Origin: Solirubrobacteraceae bacterium
Lineage (GTDB): Bacteria > Actinomycetota > Thermoleophilia > Solirubrobacterales > Solirubrobacteraceae
Assembly: GCA_024710825.1 (NCBI GenBank)
Contig: JANJUA010000175.1
Coordinates: 1 to 6,973, forward strand
Reading direction: 5' to 3'
DNA length: 6,973 bases
Part shown: piece after piece, positions 1 through 6,301 of the stretch
How the letters are laid out: the number at the start of each line of letters is the position of its first letter
Position numbering within the stretch: the stretch's first letter is position 1
Program-made: the position numbers and the translations under genes
Notes under the pieces: generated by a model
Told to the model about the DNA's origin: nothing
What the model saw: only the letters and a program-made list of their open reading frames with translations
Database searches by the model: none

Positions 1-83
1 ACGCTCGCGCCGAGAAGGCCCGCCAGCCACCGGGCGTTGCGCCCGCGCCATGCCTCGGCGATCACCACCGTCGGGGCGAACAC
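1..83 (-). CDS. Possible N-terminal fragment of an unidentified gene, cut by the left edge
   Basis: A GTG codon at 83-81 lies 4 bases past the TGA of the crotonase-family gene (88-90). It opens a frame that runs without a stop to the window edge, about 27 codons. The frame starts V-F-A-P-T-V-V-I-A-E-A-W-R-G and nearly every codon ends in G or C (about 25 of 27), which matches the coding bias of the neighbours. The close spacing fits an operon partner translated after the upstream gene. I see no strong Shine-Dalgarno sequence, and the fragment is too short to assign a family. It could also be non-coding, because random open frames are common in DNA this rich in GC. Confidence 0.35.
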   Translation of the reverse strand, partial: MFAPTVVIAEAWRGRNARWLAGLLGAS

Positions 84-87
84 CGGC

Positions 88-840
88 TCAGCCGTCGAAG
101 GCGCCGTGACGGCCGGCGCCCTCCGCGAAGCGCGCCGCGCCCTCCGCCGCCTGCGGGAGGCTGCGCAGCCCGTGGTCGAGCTCGCGCGCCAGGGCGGCGT
201 CCAGCGCCAGCCCCTCCTGCTCGTAGACCGAGGCCCGGTCGCCGCGCAGCGCGTCCTGCGGGAAGCGCGCCAGCGTCGCCGCGAGCTCCTCGGCCGCCGT
301 CCGCGCCGCGCCGTGCGCCACGACGCGGTTCGCCAACCCGATCGCCTGCGCCTCGCGCGCGTCCACCGGCCGCCCCGTCAGGATGAGGTCCAGCGCCCGG
401 CTGCGCCCGATCAGGCGCGGCAGCCGGATCGTCCCGCCGTCGATCAGCGGCACCCCCCAGCGCCGGCAGAAGACGCCCAGCACGGCGTCCTCCTCCACCA
501 CCCGCAGGTCGCACCAGCACGCCAGCTCGAGCCCGCCCGCGACCGCGTGGCCCGCCACCGCCGCGACGACCGGCTTGGACAGCGTCATCCGAGTCGGCCC
601 CATCGGCCCGTCGCCGTCGGCCTGAACCCGGTTGGACATCGCGACGAGGTCCGCCCCCGCGCAGAACGTCCCGCCGTCGCCCCACAGCACGGCGACGGCG
701 GCGTCCGCGTCGGCCTCGAAGGCGCGGAAGGCATCGGCGAGCGCGGCGGCGGTCGGGCCGTCGACGGCGTTGCGCACCTCGGGCCGGTGGAGGATCACCG
801 TGGTGACCGGCCCGGCCCGCTCGACGCGTACGGCGCTCAC
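88..840 (-). CDS. Enoyl-CoA hydratase/isomerase (crotonase) family protein
   Basis: A 250-residue crotonase-fold protein, close to the usual family length of 250-270. Crotonases bind acyl-CoA thioesters and stabilise an enolate in an oxyanion hole. Both loops of that hole are visible: C60-A-G-A-D-L65, and G97-H-A-V-A-G-G-L-E-L-A107. E105 matches the first catalytic glutamate of enoyl-CoA hydratase (Glu144 in the rat enzyme). The position of the second (Glu164) falls on C125 in the stretch L-G-V-F-C-R-R-W-G, so textbook hydratase activity is doubtful and the substrate is unknown. I chose GTG at 840 because V-S-A-V-R-V-E-R-A-G is a typical family N-terminus. A longer frame from TTG at 894 would add 18 residues of unlikely leader. 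No good Shine-Dalgarno is visible. The gene follows the sulfotransferase by 58 bp on the same strand. The family is certain; the reaction is not. Confidence 0.93.
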   Translation of the reverse strand: MSAVRVERAGPVTTVILHRPEVRNAVDGPTAAALADAFRAFEADADAAVAVLWGDGGTFCAGADLVAMSNRVQADGDGPMGPTRMTLSKPVVAAVAGHAVAGGLELACWCDLRVVEEDAVLGVFCRRWGVPLIDGGTIRLPRLIGRSRALDLILTGRPVDAREAQAIGLANRVVAHGAARTAAEELAATLARFPQDALRGDRASVYEQEGLALDAALARELDHGLRSLPQAAEGAARFAEGAGRHGAFDG

Positions 841-898
841 CGCGACAATGCTCGCAGCAACTCCCGCCGGACGCTCCGGACGGGCCCGCCCCAACCGC

Positions 899-1717
899 CT
901 AGAGGTAGCCCCACGTGCGGCACAGCGGCCGCAGCGGCTCGGGGACCTCGTCCTCGGGCGGCGGCGGCGGGGCGGGGTGGATGGCGCCCGACTTGATCTT
1001 GTCCTTCCAGTCCCCCAGGCCCGGCTTGAGCTTGCCGTGGTCGTGGCGGCCGTAGTCGAGCATCCCCCGCTCCCACGGGACGCCGAGGAAGGTACACAGC
1101 TCCTGCGTGACGCGCTCGGGCTCGGCGGTCAGCTCCTCGTAGCGGACGGTGAGCCCGTCGTAGCGGGTGCGTGCGTCCTGCACGGCGTCGCAGTAGCGCC
1201 GGACCATCTGGAGGTTGCGCTCCTCGGTGTCCTGCGGGCGGGTCGCGGCGCGCGACCGGGCGATCGCGGCCGGGTGGCGCAGGAGGAAGACGAGCTGCGC
1301 GTCAGGCCAGCACTCGCGGATGCGGTCGACGACGAAGACGTCGTTGGGCGTCTTGTTGACGAGCCGCTGCTTGCCGCTGCGGGCCAGCTCGCGCTGCAGG
1401 TAGCGGTCCCAGAGCAGGTACTCGAGGCCGCGCTGGTCCAGCCCGACGGCGGCGAGCGCGCGGTCCAGGTAGCGGGACCTCGACTGCACGGCGACGTCGC
1501 GCAGGTGCATCTCGTGCGGGGCGTGCAGCATCGAGTGGCTGTCGACGATGACGCGCAGCAGCGTCGATCCCGAGCGCACGCTCGACAGCACGAAGCCCGG
1601 GCGGCGCAGGAGGCGGTCGCCCCGCCCCACCGGGACGCGGCCGTTCGCGCTGCCGCGGACCTTGCGCAGCTCGTAGCCGGTGGTCCGGTTCAGCGCCCGA
1701 TTGATCGCGTTCTTCAC
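899..1717 (-). CDS. PAPS-dependent sulfotransferase family protein
   Basis: A 272-residue cytosolic-type sulfotransferase, which would move a sulfuryl group from PAPS to a hydroxyl or amine of an unknown acceptor. The 5'-phosphosulfate loop is S45-S-V-R-S-G-S-T-L-L54, preceded by a beta strand (P-G-F-V-L). The 3'-phosphate site is the strand and helix L-V-F-L-L-R147-H-P-A-A-I-A-R-S155. The conserved C-terminal element G235-D-W-K-D-K-I-K-S-G244 is also present, followed by a run of five prolines (250-254). There is no signal peptide or membrane segment. The start is the GTG at 1717-1715, whose last two bases are shared with the propeller stop codon (GTGA, 4-bp overlap). A good Shine-Dalgarno (AGGAAGGA) lies 9 nt upstream, so translation is very likely coupled. 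The acceptor cannot be read from the sequence; nearby glycosyltransferases make a glycan or glycolipid plausible. Confidence 0.9.
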   Translation of the reverse strand: MKNAINRALNRTTGYELRKVRGSANGRVPVGRGDRLLRRPGFVLSSVRSGSTLLRVIVDSHSMLHAPHEMHLRDVAVQSRSRYLDRALAAVGLDQRGLEYLLWDRYLQRELARSGKQRLVNKTPNDVFVVDRIRECWPDAQLVFLLRHPAAIARSRAATRPQDTEERNLQMVRRYCDAVQDARTRYDGLTVRYEELTAEPERVTQELCTFLGVPWERGMLDYGRHDHGKLKPGLGDWKDKIKSGAIHPAPPPPPEDEVPEPLRPLCRTWGYL

Positions 1718-3108
1718 CTGCGTCGGTCCTTCCTGCGCTGCTCGCGCTCCTTGCGACCTCCCGCATTCTGCGCCTTCCTGCGCTTCGCGGCCTTCTCCGT
1801 CCTCGCCGCGCGCCTGGGCTCGAGCGCCGTCAGCGAGAAGCTGCCGGTCATGTACAGCCGCTGGCCGTCGGAGACCATCGGGTCGAACGAGCCGGGCTTG
1901 CGCCGGAACCGCACCTTCCCGGTCCGCGTGTTGAGCCCGATCGTCGTGCGCGAGGCCAGGTTGGCGAAGTAGACGGTGCCGCCGATAACCGTCGGCGAAC
2001 CGGAGATCCGGCCGCCGGCGCGATGGGTCCAGCGCACGTCGCCGGAGCGCGCGTCGAGCGCGTAGAAGGTTCCGTCGTAGGAGCCGACGAAGACCGTCGG
2101 CCCGAGGCCCGGGACGTTCTTCACCGCCGCCGACGAGTAGACGTAGCCGCCGGTCTGATGCGCCCAGGCCAGCTTCCCGTTGGCCGACGAGAACGAGTAG
2201 ACGCGGCCGTCCGTCGAGCCGATGTAGACCCGACCGAACGCGACCGCCGCGGTCGCGTAGAAGTTGCCGGAGCGCACCAGCCCGCGGGCGGCGCCGGACT
2301 TCCAGACGAGCTTGCCGTCGGAGGCCCTGATCGCCTGGACGTCGCCGCCGTAGTTGCCGATGTAGAGCTTGCCGTCGGCGTACGTCGGGCTGCCCTTGAT
2401 CGCGCCGGCCGCCTGGTAGGTCCAGATCTGGCGGCCGGTGTCCGCGTCGAAGGCGTAGAGGGTGCCGTGCTCGGAGCCGACGTAGACGCGCCCCTGGTGC
2501 AGCAGCGGCGAGGACTCGACGCGGCCGGGCAGCAGCTTCGACCACACGGTCCTGCCCCCCTTGCGACGCAGGGCGACGACGCGGCCCTTGCCCGACCCCC
2601 TGCCGGACTCCAGGAGGACCGCGTAGACGCGGCGGTCGTCGACGGCGGGCGAGCTCGCGGCGAGCGCGCCGATCCGCTTCTTCCACCGGACCTTGCCGGT
2701 CTTCGCCACGAGCGAGACGAGCAGGCCGTCGTCGATGAGCTGGTAGATCTCGCCGCGCCAGATCACGGGTGGGAACTCGGTGAGCGCCTTGACCTTGTGC
2801 TGCCACACCTGACGCCACGGGCCGCGCAGCGGGCGCTCGGGCTGGAACGCGCGCGTGTGGGCCTTCGTGTAGCCGTAGCGCGGCCAGCTCACCGTGCGCG
2901 GCTCCTTGCGCTTCTTCTTCTTCTTCTCGGGCGCTGGGTCGGGCTCGGGCGCCGTCGCCGTCGGCTCCTCGAACGGGACGTCCGGGTTGGAGACGTTGCC
3001 CGGCTCCTTCACCACGAGCAGGTACGCGGCGACGGCGACGCCCGCGCCGGCGACCAGCACGGCGACGATCGCGGCGATGACGCCCTTGCGACGGAGGAAC
3101 GACGGCAC
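1714..3108 (-). CDS. Membrane-anchored PQQ-type beta-propeller protein
   Basis: A 464-residue protein. A short basic N-terminus (V-P-S-F-L-R-R-K) precedes one hydrophobic segment at about 9-33, then a Pro/Glu-rich linker (about 41-61) and a K5-R-K cluster (62-68). This is an anchor with the main domain outside the membrane. From about 118 to 431 there are seven clear repeats of the form G-x-(L/V)-x-(A/S)-(L/F/I)-x-x-x-(T/S)-G-(K/R)-x-x-W, centred near residues 133, 182, 221, 261, 307, 352 and 392. They end with a strand at 417-429. The repeats belong to the PQQ/quinoprotein-dehydrogenase propeller superfamily, but I see no dehydrogenase catalytic motif. A binding or scaffold role, as in BamB-like proteins, is more likely than enzyme activity. 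The last 34 residues are half Lys/Arg. The GTG at 3108 was chosen because the basic-plus-hydrophobic anchor begins right there and a -10-like hexamer lies just upstream. The stop overlaps the sulfotransferase start. Confidence 0.88.
   Translation of the reverse strand: MPSFLRRKGVIAAIVAVLVAGAGVAVAAYLLVVKEPGNVSNPDVPFEEPTATAPEPDPAPEKKKKKRKEPRTVSWPRYGYTKAHTRAFQPERPLRGPWRQVWQHKVKALTEFPPVIWRGEIYQLIDDGLLVSLVAKTGKVRWKKRIGALAASSPAVDDRRVYAVLLESGRGSGKGRVVALRRKGGRTVWSKLLPGRVESSPLLHQGRVYVGSEHGTLYAFDADTGRQIWTYQAAGAIKGSPTYADGKLYIGNYGGDVQAIRASDGKLVWKSGAARGLVRSGNFYATAAVAFGRVYIGSTDGRVYSFSSANGKLAWAHQTGGYVYSSAAVKNVPGLGPTVFVGSYDGTFYALDARSGDVRWTHRAGGRISGSPTVIGGTVYFANLASRTTIGLNTRTGKVRFRRKPGSFDPMVSDGQRLYMTGSFSLTALEPRRAARTEKAAKRRKAQNAGGRKEREQRRKDRRR
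1727..1734 (-). promoter_or_regulatory. Ribosome binding site of the sulfotransferase, inside the propeller gene
   Basis: AGGAAGGA on the minus strand sits 9 nt before the GTG at 1717. It lies within codons for the last Lys/Arg-rich residues of the propeller protein. It fixes the sulfotransferase start and supports re-initiation or coupled translation across the GTGA overlap. Confidence 0.65.
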
Positions 3109-3116
3109 GGGCGGTG

Positions 3117-3122
3117 ATGGTA
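3117..3122 (-). promoter_or_regulatory. Probable -10 element for the propeller/sulfotransferase operon
   Basis: TACCAT on the minus strand matches TATAAT at four of six positions, including the key T-A and final T. It lies only 8 nt before the GTG start at 3108. Transcription would begin within about two bases of the start codon, which fits the absence of a Shine-Dalgarno there. No convincing -35 box is seen. Confidence 0.4.
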
Positions 3123-3167
3123 GGGGCGGCCGGGCCCGCGCTCCCCTGCTCGGGGGTGGCGGGCGGG

Positions 3168-3173
3168 TACTCT
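3168..3173 (+). promoter_or_regulatory. Probable -10 element for the GT-C-like membrane protein gene
   Basis: TACTCT on the plus strand is a common actinobacterial form of the -10 hexamer (T-A-n-n-n-T). It ends 10 nt before the ATG at 3184. The inferred transcript start is 0-4 nt from the ATG, giving a leaderless or nearly leaderless message. The stretch before the ATG (C-T-G-C-G-G-C-G-G-C-G-C) holds no proper ribosome binding site. A -35 box is not clear. Confidence 0.45.
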
Positions 3174-3183
3174 GCGGCGGCGC

Positions 3184-4623
3184 ATGGCCGCCGCCCTCGT
3201 CCTCCGCCGCTGGCTGCCCGCGGCGGCCGTGATCCTCGGCGTCGCGGCGCTGATGGTCCTCGTCTACGACCCGTGGTACCTCAACTACGACGCGCGCTAC
3301 GCGCTGCTGTGGGCGCGCGACCTGTGGGAGGGCTTCGCGCCCGAGTACACCGCCGACTACGCGCCCACGCCGCATCCGCTGCAGATGGCCGTCAGCTCGC
3401 TGGCCCTGCCGTTCGGCGACGACGCCGACCGGGTGATCGTGTGGACCGTCCTGCTCTGCTTCGGCGCGCTGGCCTGGCTCGTGTATCGGCTCGGCAGCGA
3501 GCTGTTCAACCCGTGGGTGGGCGGGGTGGCCGCGCTGGTCGTCGTGACGCGCCCGGCGATCGAGCGCGATGCCCTGCTCGCCTACCAGGACGTCCCGTTC
3601 GAGCTGCTGATCGTCGCGGCGGTGCTGCTGGAGGCGCGGCGACCGCGTCGCGGCGCGCCGGTGCTCGCCGTGCTGGCCGTCGCCGGCCTGCTGCGCCCCG
3701 AGGCGTGGGTGCTCTCAGGGCTCTACGTGCTCTGGCTGTGGCGGCCCGCGACCAACCGGCAGCGCGCGCTGCACATCGCGCTCGCGGCCTCGGCGCCGCT
3801 GATCTGGGGCCTGTCGGACCTCGTCGTCACCGGCGACTTCCTGCACTCGCTGCACGGGACGGCGCAGCTGGCGGAGGACAACGAGCGGCGCCGCTCGATC
3901 GAGCAGGTCCCGCGCTGGGGCGCCCAGTACCTGGCGTTCACGCTGCGCGAGCCGCTGATCCTCGGCGTCCCCATCGGGATGGCCTTCGCGTACCTGTACC
4001 GCCGGCGCGAGGGGATGCTGCTGCTCGCGGTGGTGGTCGCGATGCTCGCGGTCTTCGCCGTCGGGCCGCTGTTCGGCCTGCCGCTCATCGGCCGCTACGT
4101 CCGCACCCCGGCGATCCTGCTGGCGCTCTTCTACGGCCTCGCCGTGTTCGGCTGGACGCTGCTGCCGCGCGGCACGACCAGGACCCGCTGGCTGGCGGTC
4201 GGCGTCTTCGCCGCGCTGCTGTCCGTCGCCTTCCTGCCCAAGCACGTCTCGATGCTCTCGGACATGCGCCACCGCTTCGACCGCGACGCGCATCTCTACG
4301 CGGACCTGCGCGAGGCGGCGCACGCGCCCGTCGTGCGCGCGGCGTTCGAGGCGTGCGGCCCGATCTCCACCGCCGACCACCGTCCGATCCCCTACCTGCG
4401 CTACTGGATCGGCGGCGAGCCGGGCTCGGTCGGCACGATCCGCGGCCAGGCCAGCCCGCTGGGCGACCTGCTGCTCGTGCCGCGCAAGACCTACTTCGCC
4501 GAGCGCTTCTACAAGGTCAACTTCCCCATGCGCACCGCGCGCAAGCCGGAGGGCTACACCCGCCTCTACCAGAACCGCTCCTGGCGGGTCTACGCCGCGC
4601 CCGGCTGCGAGCGCGGCGTGTGA
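3184..4623 (+). CDS. Polytopic membrane protein, probable GT-C type glycosyltransferase
   Basis: A 479-residue integral membrane protein with about ten hydrophobic segments, near residues 11-28, 83-102, 110-125, 138-150, 157-170, 174-187, 196-213, 255-271, 278-296, 307-327 and 335-351. The layout is that of GT-C enzymes (PMT/ArnT-like), which use polyprenyl-phosphate sugars on the outer face of the membrane. The long first loop carries acidic and aromatic residues (Y33-L-N-Y-D36-A-R-Y, then P-H-P at 63-65), where these enzymes keep a catalytic aspartate. A conserved-looking R171-P-E173 begins a later helix. After the last helix comes a soluble domain of about 125 residues with two cysteines (C391, C475) that could pair. 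The ATG at 3184 begins a basic, hydrophobic N-terminus. The gene diverges from the propeller operon and converges on the aquaporin gene with 16 bp between stops. Donor and acceptor are unknown, and the GT-C call rests on topology and loop motifs, not on a recognised named homologue. Confidence 0.85.
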   Translation: MAAALVLRRWLPAAAVILGVAALMVLVYDPWYLNYDARYALLWARDLWEGFAPEYTADYAPTPHPLQMAVSSLALPFGDDADRVIVWTVLLCFGALAWLVYRLGSELFNPWVGGVAALVVVTRPAIERDALLAYQDVPFELLIVAAVLLEARRPRRGAPVLAVLAVAGLLRPEAWVLSGLYVLWLWRPATNRQRALHIALAASAPLIWGLSDLVVTGDFLHSLHGTAQLAEDNERRRSIEQVPRWGAQYLAFTLREPLILGVPIGMAFAYLYRRREGMLLLAVVVAMLAVFAVGPLFGLPLIGRYVRTPAILLALFYGLAVFGWTLLPRGTTRTRWLAVGVFAALLSVAFLPKHVSMLSDMRHRFDRDAHLYADLREAAHAPVVRAAFEACGPISTADHRPIPYLRYWIGGEPGSVGTIRGQASPLGDLLLVPRKTYFAERFYKVNFPMRTARKPEGYTRLYQNRSWRVYAAPGCERGV

Positions 4624-4639
4624 CCCGTTTCCCCTGGGG

Positions 4640-5371
4640 CTACGGCAGGTCCGCCTCCACCGCCGACTCCCCGATGTCCACGTGCGGCTCGCCGGTGAAC
4701 AGCACGGCGTGCACGACCGCGCCGAGGACCGCGCCGACGAGCGGCGCCACGATGAACAGCCAGAGCTGCTCGAGCGCCCACCCGCCCACGAAGATCGCCG
4801 GGCCGATGCTGCGCGCCGGGTTGACCGAGGTGTTGTCGATCGGGATGCCGACGAGGTGGATGAGCACCAGCACGATGCCGATCGGGATCCCGGCGAACGC
4901 CACGCTGGCGATCCGATCCGTGCAGGCGAGGACCGCGAAGACGAGGAAGGAGGTCAGCACCACCTCGGCCGCGAACGCCGAGCCCCACGGATAGCCGTCG
5001 GGCGAGTGGTCGCCGAAGCCGTTGGCGCCGAAGCCCTCGGCGCCCGCGTCGTAGCCGCCGGCCTTGCCCTTGACGATGAGCAGCAGCACGAGCGCCGCGA
5101 GGATCGCCCCCACCACCTGCGCGATCCAGTAGCGCACCGCTTCTGGAAGGTCGACCTTGCCGCGCACCAGCAGCCCCAGCGTCACCGCCGGGTTTATGTG
5201 GCAGCCGGAGATCGGCCCCACCGCGTACGCCATGACCAGGAGCGAGAGCCCGAAGGCGAACGCGATGCCCAGCGCGCCGACCGCCTCGCCGGCGACCACC
5301 GCCGTGCCCACACCACCGAAGACGAGCACGAACGTGCCCACCGCCTCCGCGCCTGCCCGCCGAATAGGCAT
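4640..5371 (-). CDS. aqpZ: Aquaporin Z-like water channel (MIP family)
   Basis: A 243-residue major intrinsic protein with the family's six membrane helices and two half-helices. Both pore motifs are intact: H58-I-N60-P-A62-V-T and T181-S-V-N184-P-A186-R-S. The selectivity filter residues match E. coli AqpZ (Phe, His, Thr, Arg) at F40, H172, T181 and R187. This predicts a water-selective pore rather than a glycerol facilitator. The loop at 101-131 is glycine-rich and carries F-G-A-N-G-F-G-D-H-S-P-D-G-Y, much like the AqpZ loop. The C-terminus is a short acidic tail after the last helix. The ATG at 5371 has a good Shine-Dalgarno (AGGGGG) 8 nt upstream. The gene follows the GT2 gene on the same strand after 63 bp. 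A hairpin in that gap leaves it open whether aqpZ is in the same transcript. Confidence 0.95.
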   Translation of the reverse strand: MPIRRAGAEAVGTFVLVFGGVGTAVVAGEAVGALGIAFAFGLSLLVMAYAVGPISGCHINPAVTLGLLVRGKVDLPEAVRYWIAQVVGAILAALVLLLIVKGKAGGYDAGAEGFGANGFGDHSPDGYPWGSAFAAEVVLTSFLVFAVLACTDRIASVAFAGIPIGIVLVLIHLVGIPIDNTSVNPARSIGPAIFVGGWALEQLWLFIVAPLVGAVLGAVVHAVLFTGEPHVDIGESAVEADLP

Positions 5372-5379
5372 GGCCGAAA

Positions 5380-5385
5380 CCCCCT
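5380..5385 (-). promoter_or_regulatory. Ribosome binding site of the aquaporin gene
   Basis: AGGGGG on the minus strand lies 8 nt before the ATG at 5371. It differs from AGGAGG at one base. It supports the chosen start and shows that aqpZ is translated from a leader, unlike the two divergent genes at 3108 and 3184. Confidence 0.6.
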
Positions 5386-5400
5386 GATCGTTGTCGGTTC

Positions 5401-5419
5401 GGCGTCGCTCTTCGACGCC
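5401..5419 (-). terminator. Perfect 7-bp hairpin between the GT2 and aquaporin genes
   Basis: GGCGTCG and CGACGCC form a perfect seven-base inverted repeat around a five-base loop. It starts 16 bp after the GT2 stop codon (on the minus strand) and ends about 15 bp before the aquaporin Shine-Dalgarno. No run of T follows on either strand, so it is not a classical intrinsic terminator. U-less hairpin terminators have been proposed in high-GC actinobacteria. It could equally be a processing or mRNA-stability stem between two genes of one transcript. Confidence 0.4.
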
Positions 5420-5434
5420 CGGTCACGACGACCT

Positions 5435-6301
5435 TCAAACGACGGGCGGCCGCCCGTGGCGGGTCATCCGCCACAGGGTGCGCCCGCGCAGCACCCGCCG
5501 CGGGCCGCAGGGACCGCGCAGGCCGTCGCGGTAGCCGCGCAGCGCCTCGCGCGCGTGCTCGCGGCTGCGCACCATCCCGGGGAGCGTCCGCGCGGCGAAC
5601 GAGGCGACGAAGAGCACGCCGAGCGGCGCCGGGAGGTGGCGGCGCGCCAGCCAGACGCGGTTGCGGGCCCCGAAGTACCAGGAGTAGCCGTGACGGAACG
5701 GCTGGTGCACCGGGTGCTCCACCACCAGGTCTCCCGCGTAGACGACGCGGTAGCCGGCGTCCAGCACCCGCCAGGCCAGGTCGACGCCCTCGTGGACGAA
5801 GCGGAAGTCCCCCGGCCAGCCGCCGACGCGGTCGAAGAGCTCGCGCCGGATCGCCACCGCCCCCTCCCACAGCGCCGCGACATCGCTCTCGCGGCTGCGG
5901 TCGCCCACGCGCAGCCTTGGGACCCAGTTGCGCAGCGGCGCGCCCTCCCCGCCGCGAGGGTCCACGCGCGGCTGGAGGATGCCGAGGTCCGGCTCGGCGG
6001 CGAAGCGCGCGGCGATCCGCGCCAGCGTGTCGTCGGCGACCAGCGCCGCGTCGTCGTCGAGGAAGAACAGCAGCTCGCCGCGCACCTCCCCCACGCCGCG
6101 GTTGCGGCCCTCGGGAATGCCGACGTTCTCGGGGACGTGGACCGACCGCACCCAGTCCGGCAGCCCCTCGGGCGCCCAGTCGTTGCCGACCACGACGACG
6201 TCGAGCTCCACACCCCGCTGACGGCGCAGCGACGCCAGCCCCAGCGCCAGGTCGTCCGGGCGCCGGCCGCCCGTCAGCACCACGCAGCCCAGGCGCGTCA
6301 T
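5435..6301 (-). CDS. Family 2 glycosyltransferase (GT-A fold)
   Basis: A 288-residue GT2 enzyme that would transfer a sugar from a nucleotide-sugar donor, acting at the cytosolic side. The N-terminal nucleotide-binding strand is L4-G-C-V-V-L-T-G. The motif N59-V-G-I-P-E-G-R-N-R-G-V70 is typical of rhamnosyl- and galactofuranosyl-type members. The metal-binding D82-D-D84 (in L-F-F-L-D-D-D) and the W145-E-G-A acceptor strand follow. The later H170-E-G-V-D174-L-A-W-R is the equivalent of the catalytic E-D region. A basic C-terminal tail with a weakly hydrophobic stretch (227-240) may rest on the membrane. The ATG at 6301 overlaps the upstream stop as ATGA. There is no clear Shine-Dalgarno, so translation is likely coupled to the CDP-alcohol transferase. 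The sugar cannot be told from sequence alone. Confidence 0.92.
   Translation of the reverse strand: MTRLGCVVLTGGRRPDDLALGLASLRRQRGVELDVVVVGNDWAPEGLPDWVRSVHVPENVGIPEGRNRGVGEVRGELLFFLDDDAALVADDTLARIAARFAAEPDLGILQPRVDPRGGEGAPLRNWVPRLRVGDRSRESDVAALWEGAVAIRRELFDRVGGWPGDFRFVHEGVDLAWRVLDAGYRVVYAGDLVVEHPVHQPFRHGYSWYFGARNRVWLARRHLPAPLGVLFVASFAARTLPGMVRSREHAREALRGYRDGLRGPCGPRRVLRGRTLWRMTRHGRPPVV

Noticed and set aside
867..879. Small hairpin CCGGA-CGC-TCCGG between the sulfotransferase and crotonase-family genes
   Set aside because: Only five pairs with a three-base loop and no T-run. Such stems arise by chance in DNA this rich in GC.
841..894. Longer crotonase-family protein starting from TTG at 894
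   Set aside because: The extra 18 residues look like translated intergenic sequence. The GTG at 840 gives the usual family N-terminus.
632..1972. Long plus-strand open frame (446 codons) opposite the propeller, sulfotransferase and crotonase-family genes
   Set aside because: It is Ala/Arg/Val-rich with no domain pattern and lies antisense to three well-supported genes. Long open frames on the opposite strand are expected when third codon positions are nearly all G or C.
2000..2500. DNA-level tandem repeats in the propeller gene
   Set aside because: The periodicity comes from protein blade repeats. The nucleotide sequences of the blades have diverged and are not a separate repeat element.
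3109..3375. N-terminal extension of the propeller protein to a start near 3375
   Set aside because: The extension is antisense to the GT-C-like gene, is Arg/Pro-rich, and would place a long odd segment before a clear anchor that begins right after the GTG at 3108.
4624..4639. Bidirectional terminator between the convergent GT-C-like and aquaporin genes
   Set aside because: Only 16 bp separate the stops. CCCC-T-GGGG cannot form a stable loop and there is no T-run in the right place.
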